A stretch of 64,000 nucleotides of DNA, taken from NCBI RefSeq assembly GCF_050947875.1, contig NC_134572.1, forward strand, positions 121,577,105 to 121,641,104, given 5' to 3'. Shown in pieces: positions 1 through 10,310 of the stretch. Positions within the stretch are counted from its first letter, which is position 1, and the number at the start of each line of letters is the position of its first letter. The notes under the pieces are model-generated. The model worked only from the letters and a program-made list of their open reading frames with translations. It had not been told where the DNA came from and did no database searches. The position numbers were made by a program, and so were the translations under genes. Origin of the DNA: Dermacentor variabilis (Eukaryota; Arthropoda; Arachnida; Ixodida; Ixodidae).

Positions 1-1209
1 AATGTTTAAAGATTCTTTTAGTTTTACAAATGCATCGTAAATATTATTTTAGGGTGTATATTTGGTTGTTTTTTTATTCTTCTTGCTTTGAAATACACAG
101 TATTCAGAGCTACGCATTGCTCTTTGAAACAAAAGCATTTTGTTGCAGTTTTCCTTGCCCTATTGCTTTCAGCACTCTGACACGCACAGGTTATCTGTGT
201 TTACATTTAACGTCAACAAAGATTGGGAGTACATTCGTGGGATTTGCAGTGGTATGTTGCTGGCCTTGACGCTCTGCCGTGTTCATAAAGAGGACCGCAT
301 AGATATAAGAAATCGGCTTCTATGTAGCCGCACCTGTACTAGCATTAGTTATGAGCCGCTGGCCGCCTTTGTTCTCTACCGATTTACGCAGTGAAACAAC
401 AAACGGTACCTAAGTCTACTCACTCCGATAGTTGTTTTATTAAAGCAAAACACTAATGACGTTTTTCCAGGAGTGTAGGATGCCTTATGTCCAGCAATTA
501 CTTTCTCACGAAGGTAAGGTGGCTAACCCTGGGTATAGTACAATAGTCATAGTGAAGTTCTTGAAGTCTTGTGCTTCTATTATTTCGCATCGGCGCCACA
601 GCAATGCTGCAGTATAGCCCTAGATTGGAAAGGCCGCATTTGTTTGCAGCGTCGTCGACATCGGACTTGTAATCATCCTGACCATCACTGATGAAAATAT
701 GCCTGAAGTCTACCCATCTTCCGCTTGGGACGCCACCTGCCTCCCTGATCTCGGCCAGCCAAATATGGTGGGTGGCACTTATGTTTTTGCCCTCGTTGCT
801 TGGCATCCGGCTTCGAAGTTCATGAAGCACCTCTCCGGAGCCCCTGGTTTAGCTAGGCGCCCACTCGGAATTGAAATTTCGGTAGATCACTAAGGAGGCA
901 TCAGATCGACGTGGTAAAATTACAGGGCGGTACAGTTTTATTTTGATAACGTATTGAAAAGAAAAGGCAGCATACAGATATTTATTTAGTCTCGCCGACC
1001 ACCTCGAGCAACAAACTGTCCTGCAGTAAATTGTCCTGGTACAGTATCAGGGGCGCCTGAGGACGCCAAATAGTCCTAGAGTTCGCCAGCCGCTTACCTT
1101 ACCAATAAAGTCGAATGCTATATAAGCCCTACGGTATGTAAAATTGGTTTTCACGTGCCTTGAATTATTCTTCATGATGTCCTGAACAACCTTCCAATAA
1201 ACGTTTATG

Positions 1210-1210
<1 letters not shown>
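1..1210. other. Unassigned AT-moderate DNA
   Basis: I see no recognisable gene, RNA or repeat here. A 110-codon open frame on the minus strand at 498-830 overlaps a 64-codon plus-strand frame. Neither shows a known motif, a signal peptide or convincing splice sites, so I treat both as chance or as remnants too old to name. Confidence 0.5.

Positions 1211-1248
<38 letters not shown>
1211..1248. repeat. (TA)n microsatellite, left flank of Gypsy element 1
   Basis: An uninterrupted run of about 19 TA units directly abuts the outer end of the left LTR. A second TA run (6601-6643) abuts the outer end of the right LTR, so the element appears to have inserted into one TA microsatellite. Confidence 0.9.
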
Positions 1249-1249
<1 letters not shown>

Positions 1250-1407
1250 CGATATCATTGAGCGATGCTCAAGAAACGAGCCGCCGCGAGATCGACGATG
1301 AAGTTGGTCGGTGCGCTTGGCGCGAGCGAGTGTCCGCCTGGCTGCCTGGCTCCAGTGTGAATAGCCTGTAAATAGCCTCTTCTGTCTGTGTCTTTCCACA
1401 CGCAACA
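1249..1407 (+). repeat. 5' LTR of Gypsy element 1
   Basis: It matches 6437-6600 along its length, sharing the blocks ATGCTCAAGAAACGAGCCGC, GATGAAGTTGGTCGGT and the terminal CTTTCCACACGCAACA. The right border is fixed at CAACA because the 3' copy ends there next to the TA run. The left border, next to the TA run, is uncertain by a few bases. It is short (about 160 bp) for an LTR, and I see no clear TATA box. Confidence 0.88.
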
Positions 1408-1410
1408 TTC

Positions 1411-1428
1411 TGGTGGAGGTGAGCGATC
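1411..1428 (+). promoter_or_regulatory. Probable primer-binding site of Gypsy element 1
   Basis: Three bases after the 5' LTR the sequence reads TGGTGGAGGTGAGCGATC. A TGG just inside the LTR is what pairs with the CCA end of a tRNA primer. Gypsy element 2 has a similar site, TGGTGGATGTGCTGGG, in the same place. I could not assign the primer tRNA. Confidence 0.55.
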
Positions 1429-1479
1429 CCCGTCCTCTCCACGGAACTCAGAAATGGTCGGCACACCGAGCTTGTCACC

Positions 1480-2690
1480 ATGCCTCCCGGTGACGCGCCC
1501 ACCTCTGCAACGGCTTCGGTTTGTCCCAATGCTCCAATCGTCACGGTAGCCCCACATCGCGACCCAGGTGTGTTCTCTGGCCTGGAGGGCCAGGATGTTG
1601 ACGACTGGTTCAAACTCTATGAGCACGCCAGTGCTAATAACAGGTGGGAACCAACGATTATGCTCGCCAATGTCATCTTTTATCTCGGCGGCACCCCACG
1701 CGTGTGAACACAAAACGCATGACGACGAGATAACCAGTTGGGACAATTTCAAAGAGAACCTTCGGGAACTGCTCGGCGACGCCATTGGGCGCAAGGCTGC
1801 CGCGAGAAAGGCTCTTGCGTCTCGTGTTCAGTCATCTACGGAGCCGTACGTTTCCTACATCCTCGACGTCCTAGCTCTATGCCGCAAAGCTGACGATGCT
1901 ATGTCCGAAGCCGATAAAGTGTCACTTATTCTAAAAGGCATCGCCGACGGCGCTTTCAATTTGCTTGTTTTCGGCAACGTCTTGACTATCGACGCCATCA
2001 TTTTAGAATGCCGTCGCCTTGAACAAGCTAAGAGCCGCCGTATCACACACCACATCACGTGGCTACCCAAAACTGCTGCTACGTCGACATGTGAGGGTCG
2101 AGCACGTCACACCACCACCTGTGACGACGTCACCCGCATTGTTCGCCGCGAACTCGAGGCCACCTGTTCGCCAGCTTTCTCCATGATGCCTCCCGAAACG
2201 CCAGCAACCACCATTGCGATCATCCAGGCCATCGTACGACAGGAATTTGAGAACATGGGTCTGAACTTCGCGTGTTCCACGTCTCCAACGCAGCTTTCCC
2301 CAGTTCTCTAGTGGCCCTCCTCATCCTCGGCAGTCCTTTTCCGCCACATCTCGCCGCAACCCTTCCGATTGGCGTACCCCTGATGACCGGCCGATCTGCT
2401 TCCACTGCTGTCGCATCGGCCACGTCGCTCGTCACTGCCGCAACCGATGGCCACCACCTCCTCGGACATACACCGCCGCTTATTCCCCCACCTTTCGACC
2501 TTCCCTTCCCTGGACCACCCGCCATGAATCCACTGCCGCTGATGCTCCTGCTCCGAACCTTCGACACAGCCGCTCGCCCTCACCTCGACGACATTAGTCT
2601 CGTTCGCCCCAACCCCGCCACTTCTCTTCGCCGCCTATCGCCTCCCGGATCCAGCCGGAAAACTAGGCACTGCAGCTTCTGGAGGTGAAG
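1480..2690 (+). pseudogene. gag: gag (capsid/nucleocapsid), frameshifted
   Basis: The capsid-like frame starts at ATG 1480 (MPPGDAPTSATAS) and reads through FSGLEGQDVDDWFKLYEHA, a Ty3/Gypsy gag start. It stops at 1705-1707, and the homologous reading continues in another frame to 2311 (WDNFKENLRELLGD, YILDVLALCRKADDAMSE). The nucleocapsid knuckle CFHCCRIGHVARHC lies in a third frame at 2397-2438 and keeps the full CX2CX4HX4C spacing. An Arg/Ser/Pro-rich stretch with stops follows. At least two frameshifts plus stops separate these parts, so no functional gag can be made. In the family, gag forms the particle that packages the RNA. Confidence 0.85.
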
Positions 2691-3754
2691 CTGCGTTATC
2701 GACCCTGGCCTCAAATTCTCTGCTCACGTTATCCACGAACAGAAACCTTCTTGACGTTGACGTTGACGGCTATCCTGTCACGGCACTCATCGATACAGGA
2801 GCACATCTTTCAATTCTGAGTGCTGCCTTCCGACGACGACTGAACAAGCTCCTCACCCCAGCGTCGGCACGCGTCTTCCGCGTTGCGGATGGCGGTACTG
2901 TGCCTATCATCGGCATGTGTACGGCACGCATCAGCATCGCCGGCCCCCACACTCCTGTCCTCTTCACAGTAATTGCTCATTGCCCCCACGGCCTCATTCT
3001 CGGCCTCGATTTTCTCTCCGCACATTTTGCTCTTATTGACTGCTTTTCCAGTACCCTTCGCCTTGAGTTGCCGATGCTCGCAGAACCTTCTGACACACCC
3101 CACTGCCGCTTACGTCCCACCGGCTTTCTTCGCCTGCAGCCAAAGTCAATAGCCTACATTGAACTGTTGTCTTTCCCACCAGTTCCTGATGGCGAGTACC
3201 TCGTCACTCCTCTGCCCGACATTCCAATAAGGCATGACGTTACAGTGCCTCACAGTAAACCTAATATTACTGGGCGCCGCACTCGCATGCCTGCCTGTAA
3301 CTTTGGATTGGCAAAGCAAATTCTACCGCAAGGTATTTGCCTTGCCACCGTTGATTGTCTCGGCGACCAATGCGTGGCAGCGTTATCGACCGATGGTTCT
3401 CGCGAGCTTAGCATGCCCCTTGCGTCAGTCTCGGGTATCGATCCCAACATAAAGAAAATGGTTGCGACGGACCTGTCCACTACGCAGGCTGAAGACCTTT
3501 GCGAAGTATTATCGTCCTACCGCGATATTTTCGACTTCGACGATTGCCCTTTAGGTCAGACGCTCGCAGTCAAACATCGCATGCATACTGGCGATGCTGC
3601 GCCTATTCACCGACGACCGTATCGAGTTTCTGCGTCGGAACGCCGAGCAATTCAAAACGAAGTCAATAAAATGCTCGATGAAAACATAATTGAGCCTTCT
3701 TCGAGTCCCTGGGCGTCACCTGTGGTGTTGGTTAAGAAGAAGGACGGCACGTAG
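2642..3754 (+). pseudogene. pol: pol: retropepsin protease and N-terminal reverse transcriptase
   Basis: One frame stays open from about 2642 to a TAG at 3752-3754. It holds the aspartic protease motif ALIDTGAH (DTG at 2792-2800) and the downstream hydrophobic ILGLDFL typical of retropepsins. It then runs into the start of RT (ASERRAIQNEVNKML, then SPWASPVVLVKKKDG). The first ATG in this frame is at 2900, after the protease active site, so this ATG is not the real start; the family makes PR from a Gag-Pol reading frame. The TAG falls in the conserved RT segment before the first catalytic aspartate and truncates the enzyme. Confidence 0.88.
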
Positions 3755-4380
3755 CGCTTCTGTGTAGACTACCGTCATCTAAACAACATTACTTAGAAGG
3801 AAGTCTACCCGCTCCCACGTATAGACGACGCCCTTGACTGCCTGCACGGTTCCAGCTATTTCTCGTCTATTGATCTTCGTTCGGGATACTGGCAGATTGC
3901 TGTTGATGATATGGACCGAGAAAAAACCGCGTTCATCACACCTGATGGTCTATACCAATTTAAAGTAATACCGTTTTGATTATGCAACGCCCCTGCCACC
4001 TTCGAGCGTTTGATGGACTCCTTGCTCCAAGGTTTCAAATGGTCCTATGCCTCTGCTACCTCGACGACGTCATCGTCTTCTCGGCAACGTTCGACACTCA
4101 CCTTGAAAGTCTCACAACTATACTTGATGTATTTCGAAAGGCGAAGCTGCAACTTAACTCGTCCAAATGTCGTTTTGGCCACTGGCAAATTACTCTTCTG
4201 GGCCATCTCGTACGCTTCCGGAGTACAGCCTGATACCGACAAAACTCGCGCTGTCAGAGAGTTTCTGGTTCCGAAGACAGCCGGAGACGTACGCTTCCGG
4301 AGTACAGCCTGATACCGACAAAACTCGCGCTGTCAGAGAGTTTCTGGTTCCGAAGACAGCCGGAGACGTTCGAAGTTTTG
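3755..4380 (+). pseudogene. pol: pol: reverse transcriptase core, stops and frameshift
   Basis: After the TAG at 3752 the same frame continues with RFCVDYRHLNNI, another stop, then [13 protein letters not shown] with the first catalytic aspartate. A further stop lies in the segment around 3976-3980. The frame then shifts, and the catalytic YLDD box is at 4057-4068 in frame with 3976-4233 (CYLDDVIVFSATFDTHL). Just after LLGHLV a 79-bp tandem duplication breaks the frame again. The two catalytic motifs survive as sequence but not as one protein. Confidence 0.87.
4211..4368. repeat. Perfect 79-bp tandem duplication inside pol
   Basis: The segment 4211-4289 (starting TACGCTTCCGGAGTACAG) is repeated without any difference at 4290-4368. 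Because 79 is not a multiple of three, it shifts the frame between RT and RNase H. Identity of the copies means a very recent event or an assembly artefact, since the rest of the element is old. Confidence 0.95.
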
Positions 4381-4960
4381 TACGGCTATGCTTGTACTTC
4401 CGTCGTTTTATTCAAGATTTTGCGGCAATTGCTAGACACCTCACTAATCGTTTGAAGAAAGGCGTAAAATTCTCGTGGGGTACTGCAGATGCCGCCGCCT
4501 TCTCTCGTCTCGTTACTCTTCTCTCCTCACCACCCATTCTCGCCCACTTCGACCCTGATGGCCCTACAGAATTGCGTACAGATGCCAGGGGTCATGGCGT
4601 AGGTGCCGTCTTAGCCCAGCGTCAGCGTGGCCAGGATCGCGTTATTGCTTATGCGAGCCACCTCCTCACACCATCGGAGTGCAACTATTCCATTACAGAA
4701 CGAGAATGCCTTGTTGTAGTCTAGGCGGTTGCGAAGTTCCCTCTTCAACCATACGGTCGCCCTTTTTCCGTAGTCACTGACCATCATGCTCTCTGCTGGC
4801 TGTCTTCGCTAAAAGATCCTACAGGCCGGCTTGGTCGATGCGCTTTGGGGCTGCAAGAATTGTGATATTCCGTGGTGTACAAGTCTGGCCGCCTGCACCA
4901 AGACGCTGACAGCTTGTCGCGTTACTCTGTTGACGACTCTGACTCCTCTAACATTGCCAG
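4381..4960 (+). pseudogene. pol: pol: RNase H domain, broken
   Basis: After the duplication the frame to 4724 reads YFRRFIQDFAAIARHLTNRL, then the RNase H start TELRTDARGHGVGAVLAQ, and ITERECLVVV before a TAG at 4722-4724. In the family this region gives the catalytic Asp (in RTDA) and Glu (in ERE). Downstream pieces such as [19 protein letters not shown] and VVYKSGRLHQDADSLSR lie in other frames, so the domain is fragmented but traceable to about 4960. Confidence 0.83.
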
Positions 4961-5149
4961 TGCTTCTTGCGTATTCTCTGTATCACAGCTGCTTCATTTC
5001 GCCGACGAGCAACGCCATGACGCCCACATCAGAGCACTAATCGACCGTTTTGAGGGCTCTCCGGTCGATGCTACTCTACGCCTCTTCGTCATCCGCGACG
5101 GTACCCTGTACCGTCGTAACTTTCATCCGGACGGCTCTGAGTTGCTACT

Positions 5150-6399
5150 TGTAATACCTAAACACCTCCGCTCCACCTTTATAGAAGAGCTCCACTACAC
5201 ACTATGATCATGTCCGTCGCCGTTTTTTCTGGCCGGGCCTTGCCCGTTCCGTACGACGTTACGTCGCCGCTTGTGAAGTTTGCCAACGACGCAAGAAGCC
5301 TTCCCAGCTCCCCGCTGGTTACCTGCAGCCGCTCGACATTCCTGCCGAGCCCTTTCATCGTGTCGGCTTAGACCTTCTAGGCACATTTCCGGAATCTACA
5401 TCAGGGAACAAGTGGGTTGCAGTCGCAGTGGACTACGCGACCCGCTACGCCGTAACCCGTGCTCTTCCGACCACTTGCGCAACTGATGTTGCAGACTTCC
5501 TCCTACATGATATTATTTTGATGCATGGTGCTCCGCGTCAATTGCTAACAGACCGTGGCCGTACGTTTTTGGCCAAAGTCATCGACGACATCATGCGTGC
5601 CTGCTCAATACGGCATAAATTTACCACCTCCTACCATCCCTAAACGAACGGCCTGACTGAGCGCTTGAACCGCACCCTTACACACATGCTAAAAAAATTA
5701 AATTATGGGGTTTTACGTGCCAAAACCACTTTATGATTATGAGGCACGCCGTAGTGGAGGACTCAGGAAATTTCGACCACCTGGCGTTCTTTAACGTGCA
5801 CCTAAATCTAAGCACACGGGTGTTTTCGCATTTCGCCCCCATCGGAATGCGGCCGCCGTTACACAAATGCTATCCAAATACGTTTCCGACGACCACCGTG
5901 ACTGGGACCTGGCTCTACCTTACATTACCTTTGCAAGCAACTCTTCCCGTCTTGAAGCTGCTGGATTTCCCCGTTTTACCTCTTGTAGGGCCGCGAACCA
6001 ACGCTACCACTGGACACTGTGCTTCCGTCCGCCACAGCTTCAACTAGCGATTATGCCCGTGATGCAATCGCGCATGCTGAATACGCTCACCAAATTGCGC
6101 GCGCTCGTCTACAAGTGTCTCAAGACAAGCAGAAGCAACGCTACGACCTCCGTCACCGTGACGTCCATTTTGTGCCCGGCAGCCTCGTATTGCTTTGGTC
6201 ACCTTCGCGTAAAGTTGGCCTATGTGAAAAACTCCTTTCTTGTTACACAGGTCCATATCGCGTGCTCCGCAAAGTGACCGATGTCACCTATGAAATCGTT
6301 CTAGCCACGCCCACTACGTCCTCCGCTGTGACAACCAGTGACATTGTCCACGTCACCCGACTCAAGCCCTACAACTCTCCACGCGCTTTGGATATTTAA
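5150..6399 (+). pseudogene. pol: pol: integrase, interrupted by a SINE
   Basis: Integrase starts after LHY at about 5190 with RRRFFWPGLARSVRRYV and the zinc cysteines of CEVCQRRK. The histidine part of the zinc finger seems partly deleted. The core has Asp in DLLGTF, Asp in LLTDRGRTF and Glu in NGLTERLNR, the DDE triad. A TAA at 5641-5643 sits just before the Glu segment. A SINE occupies 5691-5858, after which integrase resumes (DWDLALPYITFASN) in other frames. The C-terminal frame 6019-6399 ends SDIVHVTRLKPYNSPR, as in other Ty3/Gypsy integrases. Confidence 0.87.
5691..5858 (-). mobile_element. Ruka-type SINE, truncated, in integrase
   Basis: On the minus strand it runs from GCGGCCGCATTCCGATGGGG to TTGGCACGTAAAACCCC and an A/T tail. 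It matches the body of the full copy at 39,087-39,313 but lacks the tRNA-related head with boxes A and B. It is flanked by TTACACACATGCT (5678-5690) and TTACACAAATGCT (5859-5871), a 13-bp target duplication with one difference. The 5' truncation plus target duplication is typical of LINE-driven insertion. Confidence 0.88.
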
Positions 6400-6426
6400 C
6401 AGCACCGTGGCGCTGCATTTGCCGCC

Positions 6427-6436
6427 GGGGGGTTAG
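6427..6436 (+). promoter_or_regulatory. Polypurine tract of Gypsy element 1
   Basis: GGGGGGTTAG lies immediately before the 3' LTR and after the integrase stop. In LTR elements this purine run primes plus-strand DNA synthesis. The exact edge with the LTR is uncertain by a few bases. Confidence 0.6.
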
Positions 6437-6595
6437 TATTCCGATATCATCCAGCGATGCTCAAGAAACGAGCCGCCGTCAGAACGAGGATGAAGTTGGT
6501 CGGTACGCGTTGGCGCGGGCCAGTGTCGGCCTGGCTGCCTGGCTCCACTGTAAATAGCCTGTAAATAGCCTCTTCTCTCTGTGTCTTTCCACACG

Positions 6596-6600
<5 letters not shown>
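6437..6600 (+). repeat. 3' LTR of Gypsy element 1
   Basis: It aligns with 1249-1407, including ATGCTCAAGAAACGAGCCGC and the shared end CACACGCAACA, with scattered substitutions. It ends exactly where the TA run begins. Confidence 0.88.

Positions 6601-6643
<43 letters not shown>
6601..6643. repeat. (AT)n microsatellite, right flank of Gypsy element 1
   Basis: About 21 AT units start at the first base after the 3' LTR. See the matching run at 1211-1248. Confidence 0.9.
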
Positions 6644-6646
<3 letters not shown>

Positions 6647-9587
6647 TAAGGCACCTCAAAACGTATGTCCCTTATCTGAAAGTTTTAATCTACCTCATAT
6701 ATGTGGGCCTATAGGTAGCCGATAGTTCTTAACGTTTGTCCGCCCTGCGTAAGCGGAAACATAGCCACAATTCGCCCATCATGGCCTTCCTCGGATCATC
6801 AGTCTCAGCGCCCTCTCTCGGAGGCCATAGTATCATGGCGTTTCTGTCGCCCTCTGCAACCAGTTGGCAGCACCAGCTTTTCCATTAAGATATATGCAAT
6901 TTTTATTTATGTCGGAACCACTGGTTAGTATTGGCATCTAGCGAAAGCTTGCCAAAATTTATCGTTATAGGACGTGTGTAAGAATACGCATATTGCGAGG
7001 AGTAATTTCAGAACACTAAGGACACAGGAAACGGTCTACTGAAAGAAACTGGGTACGGCGCTGTGACTACAGGAACAGTGATTAGATCAGGTCTTTAATA
7101 AAACGTATGCCGAAGAAAGTTTCATTAAAAATGTGCAAGAAGTCTTCTAAGGTCCCTCTAGATAAGACGAGTAGGTACTCTGCGGCTGCTTCAGCTACAA
7201 TTTGACCTGCGGATACCCAGAGGCAGCTGGTTTCAAACCTGCGACTTTGCGCAGCAGATGGTGTTTCTACATTTTATTGGCTGCTTACGCAAAGTTCCTA
7301 CGGTGTCTTGTTGCCATTTGCTGTCCAATTCAGGTTTCGTTTCATTGATGCGTGGTATAATCTATATGAGTTAGTGGAGTTACTTAGAAATTTTGACGTT
7401 TACATAAAAAAAAACTTTGGTCTATACAAGTGCACATAAGCGAGGGGTGCTGTAGTGCTAGAGATACAGATAGATACGGAAAAGGCGACGCTGCTCTCAC
7501 ATCCGTCATAGGCTGACTCGGCGCATTCGGATAAATGCGTTACACGCGATCGCGATGAAATTTCTGATAGGTTGCCGAAAGTTAGAACTCCCATCTGGGG
7601 GTGAGAACATCTTGAAGCAGGATAGAGTCTCACTTCGTTCTTCGGGCGCGCGTATTAGGTTCGACGTAATCGAGCTGACTGCGCTCACTGCATAACAACA
7701 CAAAATAAAATAAAAAACGTTTTCTGCGTGAATATCAGGACTCAAGAGTTTAATTCAAAAGTAATGAACATCTTCAAAACTAGTAGAAGCTGGAAAAAGT
7801 CGCAGATCTGTTCAAACTTGAGTAACAGAAGCAACGAAATCGGAATGAAGCTTAAGAGGAAGCTTAACTTGGGTACACCAATTGTAATACATGTAAAAGA
7901 AGAATTAATCTTTCTCGGCAACCACAACACCAAATTTGACGAGGTTTCTTGCATTTAAAATAAAAACGTAAAATCTATTGACTGTTTCTTTCGACCTTTT
8001 AATTTAAGTCGTCAATTTTTGTTTAAACTTTAGAAAAATTCGAAAATCTTGAGAGAACGAAACAATGAAGCTTAGAATTCTCTAATTCAGCAACGAGAAG
8101 TGATACCACAATTATGTGAATTCCATCACATAGTGCATCTAAAGCGGAAAGAATTGATATGTTACACATGATTCACATAATGTTACTAATATGGTGTTAC
8201 AGCTCTTGCAGAATCCTTGTAAACAACGTAACAATTTTACGTAAAATATAAAAGACATATCCAGTTTGTGCGCTTTCGATGGTATATGGATACCGTTTGC
8301 AGAAGCGCGACATCCGTTTTGATACAGAGCTATAAATTTGTGAACTTGGCGCTTCTATTTATTTCAAACCCTCGAATTTTTGAAAATGTTTTTAACAGTA
8401 TTGAGGCCCTATATCAAAATTCCGCTTACAACAGTCACATAATTTAACTTTCTTTTCCTATGCAACAAATTTCATTAAAATCGGTCCAGGGGTTATCTCA
8501 GAAAAACGTCTTTGCGTTTAACATGTGTTTGAATAGGCAGCGTTGGAGTTGGACACAAGCTAATTTTTTTTTATAAAGGCAGAAAGCCGGGCTAGTTGGT
8601 GTTCACGTTCGTGCCTGTGTCCTGTTTTACGCGTTAGTGCAATGACCACCTATACGACTAAAACTTCTTAACTCACACAGTTTATATCCAGCGGTCCGCA
8701 CGAAATTTACTCAAGAGATCTTACCGTCTACTTCGCTTATACGCTTGGCGGCCACCTATTTTCCTGTCGCGTACTTTTCGATAATGATAGGTATTGTTTC
8801 GACTACAGCGCAAAAGCTAATATTCTTCGTAAGAGGAATTCGACATGTGTTGAAATTGGCATGTGCATTTTGGCGGGAAAATACACGAGAACAAAGGCGC
8901 ACACATCGGCAGAATGGGTGCGAATTTCCAGCTTACGTCATAATGCATGCTGTACGTAATGACGAACCTATTTCTGAGAGATTTGATCAGCGCTGACGAC
9001 AATAACTACACTGTCGGAACCAACTACCGTGACCGGAGCAGGTCGCAAAGAGGCATTCTCTGCACGTGCCCACACGTGCATTGCCGAAGTACATTGTGGT
9101 ACATACAGCCAATGACGACAACAGGCGCGGGTACATAAGAGACTTACAAATCTATCACTTGGATGACTAGGATAGGAAATGTAAAAACAAACGTCAGGCT
9201 GTTACATTCGTCGTCTTCAGCCGGTAAGCTTGCACCTGTTAATAGTGCAGCACACAAAACTTAGCTGAAGAATGGGAACTGGGACAGTGCTTTAAGAAAC
9301 ACCGAACGCTAAAACTAACGCGCAACTAGCCACAGGTACTTGCCGTGAATAGTGTGCGCGCGTGCAATACTCGCGATGTAGAGTTTCCGAAAGGCGCGGT
9401 AGGGAGCGCCTGCTGTTGGTACCACTGGCCTCCTTGAAGCCCGTGGGTTCAACGAGAGCAGGGGTAAAGTAAACTTGCCCACAATAGACATTAGTAAGAT
9501 GCGATTGGAAGATTGGTGGAACAAAAGTATGGCAATGACAAAAAACCGAGACGTACAAAAGCAAAGTTCACAATAGGGGGTCTTTTT
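6644..9587. other. Unassigned AT-rich DNA
   Basis: Open frames here are short (under 85 codons), overlap on both strands and show no motif. A short GC-richer stretch near 8575-8615 (AGAAAGCCGGGCTAGTTGGT) resembles the edge of a dispersed tick repeat, as does a similar GGCGGGCCAGTTGGTT at about 30,150. I cannot delimit an element. Confidence 0.5.
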
Positions 9588-9845
9588 GAAATGAAAGTGC
9601 ATGAAAAAACAACTTGCCGCAGGTGGGGAATGATCCCGATGCGAAGGTTATGGGATCGTTACCCAACTGCGGAAAGTGGTTTTTTCTTCCACTTTTATTT
9701 CCATTAATTTATCGTTTCTTTATTTCATTTGTTAAACACAAGTAATTTCCCTGTGTTCTCCTTGGTGTCAGTGTTTGTTGGCTTCTTATGATGTGACTAA
9801 TAAAATCGGGCCCCTCAGTTAACTCCCTTTCTTCTCATTTATTAC
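9588..9845 (+). mobile_element. Composite tRNA-derived SINE, copy A, with fold-back head
   Basis: The body from 9638 (GATGCGAAGGTTATGGGATC) through TTTATCGTTTCTTTATTTCA to CCCTTTCTTCTCATTTATTA matches copy B at 10,100-10,308 nearly throughout. Its head is abnormal: 9589-9630 is the reverse complement of the segment that follows box B (read on the minus strand CCCCACCTGCGGCAAGTTGT). The normal box A head is missing, so the first about 115 bases can fold back on themselves. Confidence 0.75.
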
Positions 9846-10308
9846 ATAACGAGGGTCTCGAATCAGGCAACATTGATGCCTTCAGGTAGCATGTGCGGGT
9901 TTATTGACCGATTGCCTTGACCCAAAAAGATCACGTTCTCGTCACGCCTGCGGCAGAAAGGATGTCCCGCGCCCGCCGCCAAGGTCTGTGAGTGATGGCG
10001 CGGGCTAACACTCCAGAGTTCTACAAGAGAACATAAATACCCAATAAAATGAACGGGTAAACGGCGCCGCGGTAGCTCAATTGGGAGAGCATTGCACGCA
10101 AAATGCGAAGGTTGTGGGACCGTTCCCCACCTGCGGCAAGTTGTTTTTTCATCCACTTTAATTTCCATTGATTTATCGTTTCTTTATTTCATTTCTTAAG
10201 CGCAAGTAATTTCCCTATGTTGTCCTTGGTATGAGTGCTTGTTGACTTCTGATGATATGACTAATAAAATCGGACCTCTAGCTTATCCCCCTTTCTTCTC
10301 GTTTAACA
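9846..10308 (+). mobile_element. Composite tRNA-derived SINE, copy B
   Basis: A tRNA-like unit starts near 10,067 with box A TAGCTCAATTGGGAG (10,073-10,087) and a box B-like GGGACCGTTCCCC (10,116-10,128). The tail TTTATCGTTTCTTTATTTCA to CCCTTTCTTCTCGTTTAAC is shared with copy A and with 42,172-42,292. Upstream, 9846-10,066 (GCCTTCAGGTAGCATGTGCG, GCGCGGGCTAACACTC) appears to be part of the same composite repeat in ticks, which I recall but cannot prove here. The cloverleaf is imperfect, so it is not a working tRNA gene. Confidence 0.7.
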
Positions 10309-10310
10309 AA

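Larger units (their letters stand above)
1249..6600 (+). mobile_element. Ty3/Gypsy LTR retrotransposon 1, degenerate
   Basis: A 5.35-kb element with two related LTRs of about 160 bp, a primer-binding-like site after the left LTR, gag with a CCHC knuckle, then protease, reverse transcriptase, RNase H and integrase in that order. The order PR-RT-RH-IN is that of Ty3/Gypsy rather than Copia elements. There is no envelope frame and no obvious chromodomain after integrase. The element cannot be active: gag is split over three frames, RT has in-frame stops and a frameshift, a 79-bp tandem duplication interrupts the RT/RNase H junction, and a SINE sits in integrase. By eye the LTRs differ at roughly one site in ten, which fits an old insertion. 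Confidence 0.93.

Noticed and set aside
498..830. 110-codon minus-strand frame
   Set aside because: Somewhat protein-like but no recognisable motif, overlapping plus-strand frame, no splice sites that I trust.
1249..6600. Endogenous retrovirus with envelope
   Set aside because: No third frame with signal peptide, transmembrane segment or fusion-like region between integrase and the 3' LTR; same for the element at 31.8-37.2 kb.
10067..10140. tRNA gene
   Set aside because: Box A is good but the cloverleaf is imperfect and the unit is joined to a SINE tail, so it is tRNA-derived.
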